Below, one piece after another: positions 8,261 through 18,076 of a DNA stretch of 64,000 nucleotides; the stretch's first letter is position 1, and each line of letters begins with the position of its first letter. Position numbers and translations under genes: made by a program. The notes under the pieces were generated by a model that was given only the letters and a program-made list of their open reading frames with translations, was not told where the DNA came from and made no database searches. Origin of the DNA: Synechococcus sp. CBW1002 (GTDB lineage Bacteria; Cyanobacteriota; Cyanobacteriia; PCC-6307; Cyanobiaceae). Location of the stretch: positions 2,108,001 to 2,172,000 of the forward strand of contig NZ_CP060398.1 of NCBI RefSeq assembly GCF_015840915.1. Reading direction: 5' to 3'.

Positions 8261-9458
8261 GCGTCTGTCGCAGCTGGGCAGCGGTGTCTTCGCCCGCAAC
8301 GACAGCCGCAAGGCTGACTATGTCGCCCGTCTGAATCGGGAGGCCTCCACAGCAGGCGCATCGCTGCCTCCCCTGCTCGACCTCTCGCTCGGCTCCACTG
8401 ACCTGCCACCCCCGCCGGCGGCGATCAGCGCGATCGCTGCAGCCCTGCAGCGGTCCGACAGTGCCGCCTATTGCCTGCATGCCGCCACCCTGCCGTTCCG
8501 GGAGGCCGCCGCCGCCTGGGCGGAGCGCCGCTTCGGCGTGGCCGTGGATCCGGAGCGTGAAGTGCTCCTGTTGGTCGGTTCCCAGGAAGGCACCGCCCAC
8601 CTGCCTCTGGCGGTGCTGAATCCAGGGGACCAGGCCCTGCTGCTGGATCCCTATTACCCCTCCCACCGGGGCGGCCTGCACCTGGCCTCGGCCAGACCGG
8701 TGTTCCTGCCCCTCGACCCGGCGCGGAACTGGCGGCCGGATCCCGAGCAGCTCTCCTCCAGCCAGTGGCAGGCCCTGAAGTTGATGGTGCTGGGCTTTCC
8801 CCACAACCCCACCGCCACCACCGGCGCCCAGGACTGGCTGGATCCCTTCGTGGACCGCGCCCTGCGCCACGACATCGTGCTGGCCCACGACAACCCCTAC
8901 GTGGATCTGGCGCTTGAGGGGGAGGCGCCGGCCCTGCTCCGCCATCCCGGCTGGCGCCGTTGCGGCATCGAGTTCTTCTCCCTCTCCAAGAGCTGGTGCC
9001 TGGGGGGATATCGCCTGGCCTTTGCGATCGGAGCCGAGTGGCTGATCACGGCCCTGCGTCAGCTCAAGGGAGTGGTGGACTTCAACCAGTCCCTGGCGTT
9101 GCAGGCCGGGGCAATCGCCGCCCTGGAACAGGAGCCCCACTGGCCCGAGCGCCTGCGAACCGTGTACCGGGAGCGGCGTGATCGCATGGCGACAGCTCTG
9201 GAGGCAGCGGGCTGGCCGGTGCGGCGCCCCTCGATGGCCCTTTACCTCTGGCTGGCCCTGCCACCGGCGGCAAGGCCCCGTGGTTGGGATTCCGAGACCT
9301 TCGGCGCCGCCCTGCTGGAGGCCACCGGCGTGGCCCTCACCCCCGGCAACGGCTTCGGGGCGGCCGGTGAGGGGTGGCTGCGCCTGGCCCTGGTGCATCC
9401 CAGCGAGGAACTGGAGGCCGGTGCTGCTCGCATCGGGGCCTGGTTGCGGCAGTTGTGA
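8247..9458 (+). CDS. Class I/II aminotransferase (DapC/DapL-like)
   Basis: PLP-dependent fold-type I aminotransferase of 403 residues. Visible motifs: LVGSQEGTAHLPLAVLNPGD (cofactor phosphate region), DPYYPSHRGG, GFPHNPTATT (Asn of the substrate/cofactor site), AHDNPYVDLALEG and SLSKSWCLGGYRLAFAIG, in which the Lys forms the Schiff base. The nearest named group is LL-diaminopimelate/succinyl-DAP aminotransferase-like proteins, but substrate cannot be fixed from sequence. Starts inside the end of trxA, and its stop overlaps the biotin ligase start. Confidence 0.85.
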   Translation: MPISERLSQLGSGVFARNDSRKADYVARLNREASTAGASLPPLLDLSLGSTDLPPPPAAISAIAAALQRSDSAAYCLHAATLPFREAAAAWAERRFGVAVDPEREVLLLVGSQEGTAHLPLAVLNPGDQALLLDPYYPSHRGGLHLASARPVFLPLDPARNWRPDPEQLSSSQWQALKLMVLGFPHNPTATTGAQDWLDPFVDRALRHDIVLAHDNPYVDLALEGEAPALLRHPGWRRCGIEFFSLSKSWCLGGYRLAFAIGAEWLITALRQLKGVVDFNQSLALQAGAIAALEQEPHWPERLRTVYRERRDRMATALEAAGWPVRRPSMALYLWLALPPAARPRGWDSETFGAALLEATGVALTPGNGFGAAGEGWLRLALVHPSEELEAGAARIGAWLRQL

Positions 9459-10288
9459 GCCTTCGGGCCCGACGCTCGCCCCTCAGTGCCGCCGCCGTGC
9501 TGCGGGCCCGCCGGCGGCTGCAGCGCAGCCAGCCTGACCCCTCCGCCTTCCCCGACTGGTGGCTGCGCCATCGAACGATCTGCGCCAGCACCGAGCGGGA
9601 ACTGGAGGCCTGGCTGACGGCGGTGCCACCCGATTGCGCCAGGTCGGCGGCATTCGCGCCGCGGGCGGTGCTGGCCTCCCGTCAGCGGTTCGGCCAGGGG
9701 CAACGGGGACGCCCATGGCAATCTCCAGCCGGGGGAGTGTGGCTCAGTGCCGCCCTGCCCTGGGCACTGCCGCCACCCCGCGGCGCGGCGGTTGGCCTGG
9801 CGGTCGCGGTGGGTCTGGCCCTGGAACTCGAGGCCCTGGGCCTGACGGTGCAGCTGAAATGGCCCAACGATCTTCTGGTGGAGGGGCAAAAGATCGCTGG
9901 CCTCCTGCCTCGCCTGCGGCTGCGGGGCGAGCAGGTGCGCTGGGCCCAGGTCGGGGTGGGCCTGAATGGCATCAACCCGGTGCCGCCGGGGGCTATTTCT
10001 GTGGCGACGGCCCTGGCGGCGACCCAGCCGAGCTGGCGCGGCAGCGCCGCCGCCCGGGCTACCGCTCCTACCGGCCTGGCGGCCCATCTGCTGCGGGGCC
10101 TTGAGTGGGCGGCGACCCACGCCCTTGCGCCAGGACGGGTGCTGCGGGAAGCCCGCCAGCGACTGCTGCTTCCAGTGGCGCCGGTGCTACACGGTGGTGT
10201 GGCCTGGAAGGCGGTGGATCTGTCGACGAATGGCAGCCTGGTGCTGCAGCGTGGCGCGGAGCGCATCCTCCTGCAACGCCGGTTCTGA
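9455..10288 (+). CDS. birA: Biotin--[acetyl-CoA-carboxylase] ligase
   Basis: Activates biotin to biotinyl-AMP and transfers it to the BCCP lysine of acetyl-CoA carboxylase. The 277-residue protein has the catalytic core motifs: a degenerate ASRQRFGQGQRGRPWQSPAGG (family: GRGRxGRxW), LSAALPW, VQLKWPNDLLVEGQKIAGLL and VGVGLNGINP. There is no N-terminal helix-turn-helix, so it is a non-repressor type. GTG at 9455 overlaps the previous stop (GTGA) and sets the N-terminus; ATG-type starts further upstream would sit within the aminotransferase. Confidence 0.9.
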   Translation: MSLRARRSPLSAAAVLRARRRLQRSQPDPSAFPDWWLRHRTICASTERELEAWLTAVPPDCARSAAFAPRAVLASRQRFGQGQRGRPWQSPAGGVWLSAALPWALPPPRGAAVGLAVAVGLALELEALGLTVQLKWPNDLLVEGQKIAGLLPRLRLRGEQVRWAQVGVGLNGINPVPPGAISVATALAATQPSWRGSAAARATAPTGLAAHLLRGLEWAATHALAPGRVLREARQRLLLPVAPVLHGGVAWKAVDLSTNGSLVLQRGAERILLQRRF

Positions 10289-10353
10289 GTTCTGGGTGAC
10301 TGACCGAGCTGCCTAAACTCAAGATCAGATTTTCCTTTGCCTTCCTTCTGACG

Positions 10354-11568
10354 GTGCTCTCCGCCAAGACCCTCATCGCCATGGTGGCGCTGCTGCCCCT
10401 GACGGCGGCCGGCCTGGCCTGGGGTGAAGCCATCTCCCCCGCTGAGGGCGGCAGTGCAGCCGATCTCTCAGCACCGGTGGCTCCGCCACCTCAGTTGATC
10501 GCTCCGCCATCCGCCGCGGCTCCTGAGCCGGCCACCCCTCCGGCCCGTGTCCTGCCGGCCCGGCCGATCACCCCGCAATCGCCCAATCCCCAGATACGGA
10601 ATCCGAGGCCGATCACGGCCCTCGATCCCCAGCCGCTGCGCCCCGATCCCCAGGCCACCCCAGCCCGGGCACCCAGCCGCTTCGATGCTTCCCTCGACGC
10701 CTTGGTGCGCCAGGGAGTGGTGACCTCTGCCGAGCGGGACAGGGTCCGTTCAGCGGGCTCGATCTATCCCCAGGGGCTGCCGGCCCATCGGCAGGCCTGC
10801 AGCAGCGGCGCTCTCTCCGCCCAGGAATGCCGCACCGGCCTGGTGGTGCGGTGGCGCGGTCGTGGTCCCGAAACGCAGGTTGCCGGCCTGGAGCAGGGAG
10901 GCTTCGCGCGGATCGGCGGAGATGGCCAGCCGCTGCCGCCTCTCACAGTGCCGGTATCGGCGCTGCTGGCGGGCCCTGACGGCAGCTTCAGTCTGGCCCA
11001 GGTCTTCCGTGTCACCCCCCGGCCAGCCCCGATCGCCGGAAACGGCAACCGCCGTCTGCTGTTCCCTCTGATCGGGTCGGCGGTGACCAGCAGTGGCTTC
11101 GGCTGGCGACTGCACCCGCTTCTGGGCAACTGGCTGATGCATGCAGGGCGCGATCTTGCTGCACCGGAGGGAACACCAGTGGTGGCGGCTCTTTCCGGCC
11201 GGGTGGTGAGCAGTGGTCCTGCCGGCGGCTACGGCCTGGCGATCGAGGTGGAGCACGACCGCCCCCGCCGCCGCTCGCTGTACGGGCATCTGTCCGAGCT
11301 CTACGTCAAAGCTGGCGATCAGGTACGGCAGGGTGAGGTGATCGGCCGGGTGGGCAGTACCGGCATGAGCACAGGCCCTCATCTGCATTTCGAGCTGCGC
11401 CTTCCCCAGGATGGCGGCTGGGTGGCCGTCGACCCTGGCGACCTTGATCCAGGCGGAGCTGCCGTGGGCAGCGATGCCATTGCCCTGCTGATGGGCCAGC
11501 TGCTGCAGACCCTGGAGAGGCCGTCGGCCCAAGCCGGACCGGGTAGTTCCGCCAGCAAGGCGAGCTGA
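10354..11568 (+). CDS. Secreted M23 (LytM-type) metallopeptidase
   Basis: Predicted peptidoglycan endopeptidase, 404 residues. A signal peptide (SAKTLIAMVALLPLTAAGLAWG) is followed by a Pro/Ala-rich linker to about residue 115 and a C-terminal M23 domain. Zinc-binding motifs are visible: HPLLGNWLMHAGRDLAAPEG (HxxxD), and SLYGHLS with GPHLHFELR (HxH). All metal ligands look present, so it is likely active rather than a degenerate LytM regulator. Start is a GTG. Confidence 0.88.
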   Translation: MLSAKTLIAMVALLPLTAAGLAWGEAISPAEGGSAADLSAPVAPPPQLIAPPSAAAPEPATPPARVLPARPITPQSPNPQIRNPRPITALDPQPLRPDPQATPARAPSRFDASLDALVRQGVVTSAERDRVRSAGSIYPQGLPAHRQACSSGALSAQECRTGLVVRWRGRGPETQVAGLEQGGFARIGGDGQPLPPLTVPVSALLAGPDGSFSLAQVFRVTPRPAPIAGNGNRRLLFPLIGSAVTSSGFGWRLHPLLGNWLMHAGRDLAAPEGTPVVAALSGRVVSSGPAGGYGLAIEVEHDRPRRRSLYGHLSELYVKAGDQVRQGEVIGRVGSTGMSTGPHLHFELRLPQDGGWVAVDPGDLDPGGAAVGSDAIALLMGQLLQTLERPSAQAGPGSSASKAS

Positions 11569-11606
11569 ACCAATCCGGCTCTGTGGGATTAGCAGCTGAG
11601 GGATGG

Positions 11607-12305
11607 TCAGTCGGCGATATGCCCGTCGCGAAAATGCACCACCCGTTCAGCACGGGCTGCCACATCGTCCTCGTGGGTCACCATCACGACGGTCATGCCG
11701 TTGCGATGCAGGTCATCGAAGATGTCGAGCACTTCAGCAGTGGTGTGGGAATCGAGCGCCCCGGTGGGTTCATCGGCCAGGAGCAGGGCCGGTTGGTTGA
11801 TGATCGCCCGCGCAATCGCGACCCGCTGCTGCTGACCACCCGAGAGCTGGTTGGGCCTGTTGTTCATCCGTGTGGCCAGTCCCACCTGCTCCAGGGCATG
11901 GCGGGCACGCTCACTCCGCTCCGCCGTTGGAATTCCCGCGTACACCATTGGCAGCACGACGTTGTCGAGGGCGCTGAGGTTGGGCAGCAGGTGGAACTGC
12001 TGAAACACAAAGCCGAGCTCGCGGTTGCGTAGATCGGCCAGCTGGTCGTCGTCGAGCCGCTCCACCGGCATGCCATTGAGGCGGTAACTGCCGCCGCTGG
12101 GGCGGTCGAGGCAGCCAATGATGTTCATGGCCGTGCTTTTCCCGGATCCGGAGGCTCCCATCACCGCCAGGTAATCGCCCCGGTTGACGGTGAGGCTGAG
12201 GTCGTCGAGGGCACGGACCTCCTGGTCACCGACCCCGTAGATCTTGCTCACATGATCGAGGCAGGCAACGGGGTCGCCGACGCCAGATTCCGATGCCACC
12301 GTCAA
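11607..12305 (-). CDS. ABC transporter ATP-binding protein, LolD/MacB/DevA type
   Basis: ATPase of 232 residues with Walker [11 protein letters not shown]-loop [12 protein letters not shown], signature [14 protein letters not shown], Walker [14 protein letters not shown] and H-loop VTHEDD. The TGALD and overall pattern place it with the LolD/MacB/DevA ATPases that pair with FtsX-like permeases, but no such permease is in the window. Its ATG overlaps the ndhB stop (12302-12305), so it is likely co-transcribed and coupled with ndhB. An orphan ATPase beside ndhB has no obvious functional link. Confidence 0.88.
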   Translation of the reverse strand: MTVASESGVGDPVACLDHVSKIYGVGDQEVRALDDLSLTVNRGDYLAVMGASGSGKSTAMNIIGCLDRPSGGSYRLNGMPVERLDDDQLADLRNRELGFVFQQFHLLPNLSALDNVVLPMVYAGIPTAERSERARHALEQVGLATRMNNRPNQLSGGQQQRVAIARAIINQPALLLADEPTGALDSHTTAEVLDIFDDLHRNGMTVVMVTHEDDVAARAERVVHFRDGHIAD

Positions 12306-13861
12306 CCGATCGCGCGCATGAGAATGGGGGTGCCCGCCACGGTGCTGTTGGCCCAGGTGAACAGCGGATTGGAGAGCACACCGCCCACGGCGGTAGCCAG
12401 AAGGCAGGTGATCAGGGCGGCACGGAGCGGTTGGAGACCGGCGAGATTCCAGCTGATCTCTGGATAAGCCTTCACCACATCGGAAGCTTCCTGGGGCTCC
12501 TTGACCACCATCATCTTGATCACGGAGATGTAGTAGTAAATCGACACCACGGAGGTGACCAGACCCGCCACCACCAGGAGGTACTGGTGGTCGGCCCAGC
12601 CGGCGAAGAAGAGGTAGATCTTGCCGAAGAAGCCGAGCATCGGCGGGATGCCGCCCAGCGACAGCAGACAGAGGCTGAGGCCGAGAGTGATCAGAGGATC
12701 CTTCTGATACAGACCCGCGTAATCGGCAATTCGATCACTGCCCGTACGCAACGAGAAGAGGATGATGCAGGCGAAGGCGCCCAGGTTCATGAACAGATAG
12801 GCCGCCATATAGAGCACCATCGCCGCGAAGCCGTCTTCGGTGCCGCAGACCAGACCGATCATCACAAAACCGGCCTGTCCGATCGAGCTGTAGGCCAGCA
12901 TCCGCTTCATGGAGGTCTGGGCCAGAGCTACCACATTGCCGAGCACCATGCTCAGCACGGCAAGCACAGTGAAGAGAAGCTTCCACTGGGCATCGAAGCT
13001 CTCGAAACAACCCACCAGCAACCGCAGAGCCAGGGCAAAACCCGCAGCCTTGGAGCCCACCGAGAGAAAGGCCACGACCGGAGTCGGGGATCCTTCGTAC
13101 ACGTCCGGTGTCCACTGGTGGAACGGCACGGCGGCGATCTTGAAGGCCACCGTGGCCAGAACGAACACGAGGGCCAGGGCTGTGACCGGAGAGGCACTCG
13201 TCTGCAGTGCGGCCGCCACATCGGTGAGGCTGGTGCCACCACCGGTCAGGCCGTAAAGAAGCGAGGCGCCGTAGAGAAAGACGGCCGCCGCCGCTGAACC
13301 GACCAGGAGATATTTCAGCGCTGCTTCGGAACTGCGGGCGTCACGCTTCATGTAGCCCGACAGCAGATAACTGGAGACCGACAGGGTTTCCAGCGAGATG
13401 AAGATGCTGACCAGATCCGTGGCGCCACACAGGAACATCGCCCCGAGGGTTGCGGCCAGCAGGATGGCGGCGTACTCGCCCACCGGCGTGCCGCTCTGTT
13501 CCACGTAGCGCCAGCTCAGCAGCAGGGACAAGAGGGTGGAGGCTGCCACCACAGCGCGGAACGCGATCGCTAGGTTGTCGGCAAGGAAAGATCCGAGGAA
13601 CGCAGGCTCCTGCGGACCATTCCATTGCAGGGCCAGCAGCACCAGCGACGTGCCGAGACCTGCGTAACAGAGAGGGGGGACCCAACGGCTCGCAGCTTTT
13701 TCGCCTGCCAGGTCCACCAGAAGACAGGCCAGCAGGGCAATCAACACAGCCGCTTCCGGCGCGATCGCCCCGGCATGGAGCTGCAGGCTCAGCCCAGGGG
13801 AGAACGCAGCCGTCGAGGCACTGTCCGCCACGGCGGGAGGAAGAACACCGGGCAGAAACAT
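12302..13861 (-). CDS. ndhB: NAD(P)H-quinone oxidoreductase subunit 2
   Basis: Membrane subunit of the cyanobacterial NDH-1 complex (respiration, cyclic electron flow, CO2 uptake), with about 14 transmembrane helices. Start at ATG 13861 ([16 protein letters not shown]) gives 519 residues, the usual size. Key segments: [56 protein letters not shown] and [16 protein letters not shown]; conserved Glu and Lys of the antiporter-like fold are present. The open frame upstream of 13861 is antisense to topA and is rejected. Divergent from topA across 162 bases. Confidence 0.95.
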   Translation of the reverse strand: MFLPGVLPPAVADSASTAAFSPGLSLQLHAGAIAPEAAVLIALLACLLVDLAGEKAASRWVPPLCYAGLGTSLVLLALQWNGPQEPAFLGSFLADNLAIAFRAVVAASTLLSLLLSWRYVEQSGTPVGEYAAILLAATLGAMFLCGATDLVSIFISLETLSVSSYLLSGYMKRDARSSEAALKYLLVGSAAAAVFLYGASLLYGLTGGGTSLTDVAAALQTSASPVTALALVFVLATVAFKIAAVPFHQWTPDVYEGSPTPVVAFLSVGSKAAGFALALRLLVGCFESFDAQWKLLFTVLAVLSMVLGNVVALAQTSMKRMLAYSSIGQAGFVMIGLVCGTEDGFAAMVLYMAAYLFMNLGAFACIILFSLRTGSDRIADYAGLYQKDPLITLGLSLCLLSLGGIPPMLGFFGKIYLFFAGWADHQYLLVVAGLVTSVVSIYYYISVIKMMVVKEPQEASDVVKAYPEISWNLAGLQPLRAALITCLLATAVGGVLSNPLFTWANSTVAGTPILMRAIG

Positions 13862-14023
13862 CGCGGCAGCTGACGAGGGAGGGATCCGGTGCTGCGGACT
13901 GTAGCCGCGCCGCCTGGTAGCCACGGCACCCTGTCCGAGGCTTCCTGACAGGGGGGCGAGAAAGCGACACACGGCAACCGGCTGGTCGATGCGATAAAGA
14001 GGGAACCGGTCCGTCGCGTCTCT

Positions 14024-16807
14024 GTGGCCCACACCCTGGTCATCGTCGAGAGCCCCACCAAGGCCCGCACGATCCGTGGCTTCCTGCCCAAGGACTTCCG
14101 GGTGGAGGCCTCGATGGGTCACGTGCGTGACCTGCCCAACAACGCCAGCGAGATCCCGGCGGCCCACAAGGGCGAGAAGTGGGCCAATCTGGGGGTCAAC
14201 ACGGCCAATGCCTTCGAACCGCTCTACGTGGTGCCGAAGGACAAGAAAAAGGTGGTGAAGGAGCTCAAGGAGGCCCTCAAGGGCGCCGATCAGTTGCTGC
14301 TGGCCACCGACGAAGACCGGGAAGGCGAGAGCATCAGCTGGCATCTGCTGCAGCTGCTCGGCCCCAAGGTGCCGGTCAAGAGGATGGTGTTCCACGAGAT
14401 CACCAAGGAGGCGATCGGCCGGGCCCTGGACCAGACCCGCGAGCTCGACATGGAGCTGGTGCACGCCCAGGAAACGCGGCGCATCCTGGATCGGCTGGTC
14501 GGTTACACCCTCTCCCCCCTCCTGTGGAAGAAGGTGGCCTGGGGCCTGTCGGCCGGACGCGTTCAGTCGGTTGCGGTGCGCCTCCTGGTGCAACGCGAGC
14601 GAGCGCGGCGGGCCTTCCGCAGTGGCAGCTACTGGGACCTCAAGGCCGCTCTGGAACAGGCCGGCAGTGGCTTCGAGGCCAAACTCACCCATCTGCGCGG
14701 CGAAAGGATCGCCGGCGGCAGTGACTTCGACGAAACCACCGGCGCGATCAAGGCTGGCAGCACCGTGAAGCTGCTGGCCGAGGACGAAGCCCGCCAGCTC
14801 CAGGACGCCGTGCAGGCCGCCACCTGGAAGGTGAAGACGGTGGAGGAGAAACCCACGGTGCGCAGACCCGTGCCCCCCTTCACCACCAGCACCCTGCAGC
14901 AGGAAGCGAACCGCAAGCTGCGGTTGTCGGCCCGCGAGACCATGCGCGCCGCCCAGGGCCTCTACGAACGGGGCTTCATCACCTACATGCGCACCGACTC
15001 GGTGCACCTCAGTGATCAGGCCATCACCGCCGCCCGCAGCTGCGTCAGCGAGAAATATGGCAAGGACTACCTCAGCCCGGCACCGCGGCAGTTCAGCACC
15101 AAGGCCCGCAACGCCCAGGAGGCCCACGAGGCGATCCGGCCTGCCGGCGAACGATTCCGCACCCCCAGCGACACCGGCCTGGACGGCCGCGATCTGGCTC
15201 TCTACGAGCTGATCTGGAAACGCACGGTGGCCAGCCAGATGGCCGATGCCCGCCTGACGATGCTGAGCGTGGAACTGGAAGTGGCTGCCGGCGGCAGCCT
15301 CGGCACCGCCAACTTCCGCGCCGGTGGCAAGCGGATCGACTTCGCCGGATTCTTCCGGGCCTACGTGGAGGGATCCGACGATCCCGATGCCGCCCTGGAG
15401 GGCCAGGAAGTGCTGCTACCCGCCCTGGCGGTGGGGGACAGCCCGTCCTGCAAGGCCGTGGAGGCACTCGGCCACCAGACCCAGCCCCCCGCCCGCTACA
15501 GCGAAGCGGCCCTGGTGAAGATGCTTGAGAAGGAGGGCATCGGTCGACCCTCCACCTACGCCTCGATCATCGGCACGATCGTGGACCGGGGCTATGCCAC
15601 TCAGCAGGGCAACGCCCTGATTCCCAGTTTCACCGCCTTCGCCGTGACCGGACTCCTGGAGGAGCACTTTCCGGATCTGGTGGACACGAGTTTCACCGCC
15701 CGCATGGAGAACACCCTCGATGAGATCTCCCACGGCAAGGTGTCCTGGCTGCCGTATCTCGAGGCTTTCTACAAGGGCGAAACCGGCCTCGAAACCCAGG
15801 TGCAGCAGAGGGAGGGGGACATCGACCCCGGCGTCTCGCGCACGGTGGAGCTGGAGGGCCTGCCCTGCGTGGTGAGGATCGGCCGCTTCGGCGCCTACCT
15901 CGAAACCAAGCGCGTCAGCGAAGACGGCAGCGAAGAGCTGCTCAAGGCAACCCTGCCCCAGGAGATCACCCCCGGTGATCTCGATGCGGAAAAGGCCGAG
16001 CTGATCCTCAAGCAGAAGGCTGAGGGGCCCGAATCCCTCGGGGAGGATCCTGAAACCGGAGAAGCGGTCTATCTGCTGTTCGGCCAGTACGGCCCCTATG
16101 TGCAGAAGGGCCAGGTCAGCGACGAGAACCCCAAGCCCAAACGGGCCTCCCTGCCCAAGGGTGTCAAGCCTGAGGAGCTCAGCCTCGCCGATGCCCTGGG
16201 CCTGCTGCGGTTACCGCGGCTGCTGGGAGAGCATCCCGATGGCGGCAAGGTGCAGGCGGGTCTGGGACGCTTCGGTCCGTACGTGGTGCACGACAAGGGC
16301 AAGGGGGAAAAGGACTACCGCTCCCTCAAGGCCGAAGACGATGTGCTCACCGTGGGTCTGGAGCGGGCCCTGGAGCTGCTGGCCATGCCCAAGCGCGGCC
16401 GCGGTGGCCGCACGGCGCTCAAGGATCTGGGCACGCCCGAGGGCGCCGAGGAGGCCATCCAGGTGTTCGATGGGCCCTATGGCCTCTATGTGAAGCAGGG
16501 CAAGGTGAATGCCTCCCTGCCGGAAGGCATCACCGCCGAGACGATCACCCTGGAGCAGGCCGTGGAGCTGCTGGGGGCCAAGGCGGCCAGCGGCAAGGGC
16601 AAGGGCCGCAAGACCGCTTCCTCGAAAGCAACTGCGGCCAAGACCGGTGCCGGCAAGACAGGCACCGCTTCCAAAACCGGAACCCCCAAGAATGCAGCCA
16701 GCGGCACCTCCGCAGCCAAACCAGCGGCGAAAAAGCCCCCCGCCACCACCAAGACCGGTCGCCTGCGGGCCAGTGCCGTGCGAGTGATCAAGGCGGCCGG
16801 CAGTTGA
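14024..16807 (+). CDS. topA: DNA topoisomerase I
   Basis: Type IA topoisomerase relaxing negative supercoils; 927 residues. Toprim motif [13 protein letters not shown] at the start with ATDEDREGE, catalytic Tyr321 in FITYMRTDS, and C-terminal repeats of the Topo_C_Rpt type ([36 protein letters not shown]). The last 55 residues are Lys/Ala/Thr-rich and histone-H1-like, probably DNA binding. The start is GTG, matching the expected [11 protein letters not shown]. Its stop overlaps the next gene (TTGA). Confidence 0.95.
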   Translation: MAHTLVIVESPTKARTIRGFLPKDFRVEASMGHVRDLPNNASEIPAAHKGEKWANLGVNTANAFEPLYVVPKDKKKVVKELKEALKGADQLLLATDEDREGESISWHLLQLLGPKVPVKRMVFHEITKEAIGRALDQTRELDMELVHAQETRRILDRLVGYTLSPLLWKKVAWGLSAGRVQSVAVRLLVQRERARRAFRSGSYWDLKAALEQAGSGFEAKLTHLRGERIAGGSDFDETTGAIKAGSTVKLLAEDEARQLQDAVQAATWKVKTVEEKPTVRRPVPPFTTSTLQQEANRKLRLSARETMRAAQGLYERGFITYMRTDSVHLSDQAITAARSCVSEKYGKDYLSPAPRQFSTKARNAQEAHEAIRPAGERFRTPSDTGLDGRDLALYELIWKRTVASQMADARLTMLSVELEVAAGGSLGTANFRAGGKRIDFAGFFRAYVEGSDDPDAALEGQEVLLPALAVGDSPSCKAVEALGHQTQPPARYSEAALVKMLEKEGIGRPSTYASIIGTIVDRGYATQQGNALIPSFTAFAVTGLLEEHFPDLVDTSFTARMENTLDEISHGKVSWLPYLEAFYKGETGLETQVQQREGDIDPGVSRTVELEGLPCVVRIGRFGAYLETKRVSEDGSEELLKATLPQEITPGDLDAEKAELILKQKAEGPESLGEDPETGEAVYLLFGQYGPYVQKGQVSDENPKPKRASLPKGVKPEELSLADALGLLRLPRLLGEHPDGGKVQAGLGRFGPYVVHDKGKGEKDYRSLKAEDDVLTVGLERALELLAMPKRGRGGRTALKDLGTPEGAEEAIQVFDGPYGLYVKQGKVNASLPEGITAETITLEQAVELLGAKAASGKGKGRKTASSKATAAKTGAGKTGTASKTGTPKNAASGTSAAKPAAKKPPATTKTGRLRASAVRVIKAAGS

Positions 16808-17388
16808 GCACTCCCGCTCACGGCCCCCTCCGGCCTCTGCTGGCGGCAGGCCTGCTGGCGTTGCTGGCCGGCGGCTGCAGCGGCTCCCCCCTCGGGGCTC
16901 GCCTGGCAGGCAGCTTCCCCGGTGTCGGCAACACCGATCCAGCCGGGACAGGGACTCCCGCCGCCGCCTCCAGCACTGCCGGCACCACGCCGGAAACACC
17001 GGTGCTGACCACTCCTGTGCCGGCTGACCAGACAAAGGCAGGCCAGGGCAAAACGGCACCACCGACCCCAGGCCCAGCCAGGACTGACCCGTCCAAGACG
17101 ACCTCTGCCCCAGCCGATCCATCGGCTGGAACCGCCGCTGCCGGCGGAGCCGGCAGCAAGCCAGCCGGCAAGGGACCCAGTGAAGTGCGACCTTCCACCC
17201 CAGCTCCCTACCGGGTCACGATCCAGCTGCCCCAGGCCGATCCCGCCGCGCCGGCCGAGGCCCTGACGCAGGCCCTGCGCGCCGCCGGTCTCTCGTTTGA
17301 GGTGGAGAGCATCGAGCGGGTGCCGGCAGCCGCCCCAGCCAGTGCCCCCGCCGCTCCGATCAGCACCCCGGCGCCCGCCCCCCGATGA
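16804..17388 (+). CDS. Proline/alanine/threonine-rich lipoprotein
   Basis: Predicted lipoprotein of 194 residues. The signal peptide ends in lipobox LAGGC with Cys25. A long low-complexity Pro/Ala/Thr/Gly linker follows to about residue 135, then a small region ([20 protein letters not shown]...[11 protein letters not shown]) that may be the only folded part. TTG start at 16804 overlaps the topA stop, suggesting coupling. I do not recognise a named family. Confidence 0.65.
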   Translation: MSTPAHGPLRPLLAAGLLALLAGGCSGSPLGARLAGSFPGVGNTDPAGTGTPAAASSTAGTTPETPVLTTPVPADQTKAGQGKTAPPTPGPARTDPSKTTSAPADPSAGTAAAGGAGSKPAGKGPSEVRPSTPAPYRVTIQLPQADPAAPAEALTQALRAAGLSFEVESIERVPAAAPASAPAAPISTPAPAPR

Positions 17389-17425
17389 GCCCCTCGTCCG
17401 CAGCAGCCCGTTGAGCCGTCTCCCC

Positions 17426-18076
17426 GTGCGCAGCAACCCGCCCCTCAGCCAGCGCCAGGCCCGCCAGCTGATGGAGACCGCCTACCTGGCCGCCGCCACG
17501 GCGCTGCTGTGGATGGCGCTGTATTACCTGCCGGTAGGCAGTCCCCTCTTCCGCCTCGCCCTGCCCCTGCCGCTGGCCCTGCTGCAGCTTCGCCATGGTT
17601 GGCGTTGCGCCAGCGAGGGCGTGGTGGTCACGGCGTTGCTGCTGGTGGCCCTGATGGGCCCGATCCGGGGCCCCCTGGTGCTGTTTCCCTATGGCCTGCT
17701 GGCCCTCTGGCTGGGCTGGGGCTGGCGGCGCCAGGCCAGCTGGTGGCTCACCTGGTCGGTGGGTGCGTTGATCGGCGCGGCCGGCTTCCTGGTGCGCGTG
17801 GTGGTGCTCTCGGTGCTGGTGGGGGAAAACCTCTGGGTCGTGATCACCACCGCCGCCGCCGGCCTGTTGGAGCGAATCGGCGGCCTCCTGGGCATGGGGG
17901 CGGGCTTCGAGCTGCTGCAGGTCCAGCTGGCCGCCCTCCTGCTGGTGCTGATCCAGAACGTGATCGTGGTTCTGGCCCTGCATGCGGTGGCCTACTGGAT
18001 CTTTCCACGGCTGCAGTCGCCGATCGGCGAACCCCCTGAGGCCCTGCGGGCCCTGGTGGCCCTCGATCCGCTGTGA
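17426..18076 (+). CDS. DUF2232 membrane protein
   Basis: Polytopic membrane protein of about 216 residues with six or so helices (METAYLAAATALLWMALYYL, LPLALLQLRHGWR, VTALLLVALMGPIRGPLVLF, a long GENLWVVITTAAAGLLERIG segment, and LLVLIQNVIVVLALHAVAYWIF). This is the DUF2232 type found across cyanobacteria; function unknown, possibly transport. Start is ambiguous: GTG 17426, TTG 17411 and ATG 17471 are in frame; GTG gives the likeliest short N-tail. The stop overlaps the GTG of the next gene. Confidence 0.72.
   Translation: MRSNPPLSQRQARQLMETAYLAAATALLWMALYYLPVGSPLFRLALPLPLALLQLRHGWRCASEGVVVTALLLVALMGPIRGPLVLFPYGLLALWLGWGWRRQASWWLTWSVGALIGAAGFLVRVVVLSVLVGENLWVVITTAAAGLLERIGGLLGMGAGFELLQVQLAALLLVLIQNVIVVLALHAVAYWIFPRLQSPIGEPPEALRALVALDPL

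Noticed and set aside
13862-15127. Upstream extension of ndhB to 941 residues
   Set aside because: The extra part is antisense to topA motifs; the NdhB family starts near MFLPGVL.
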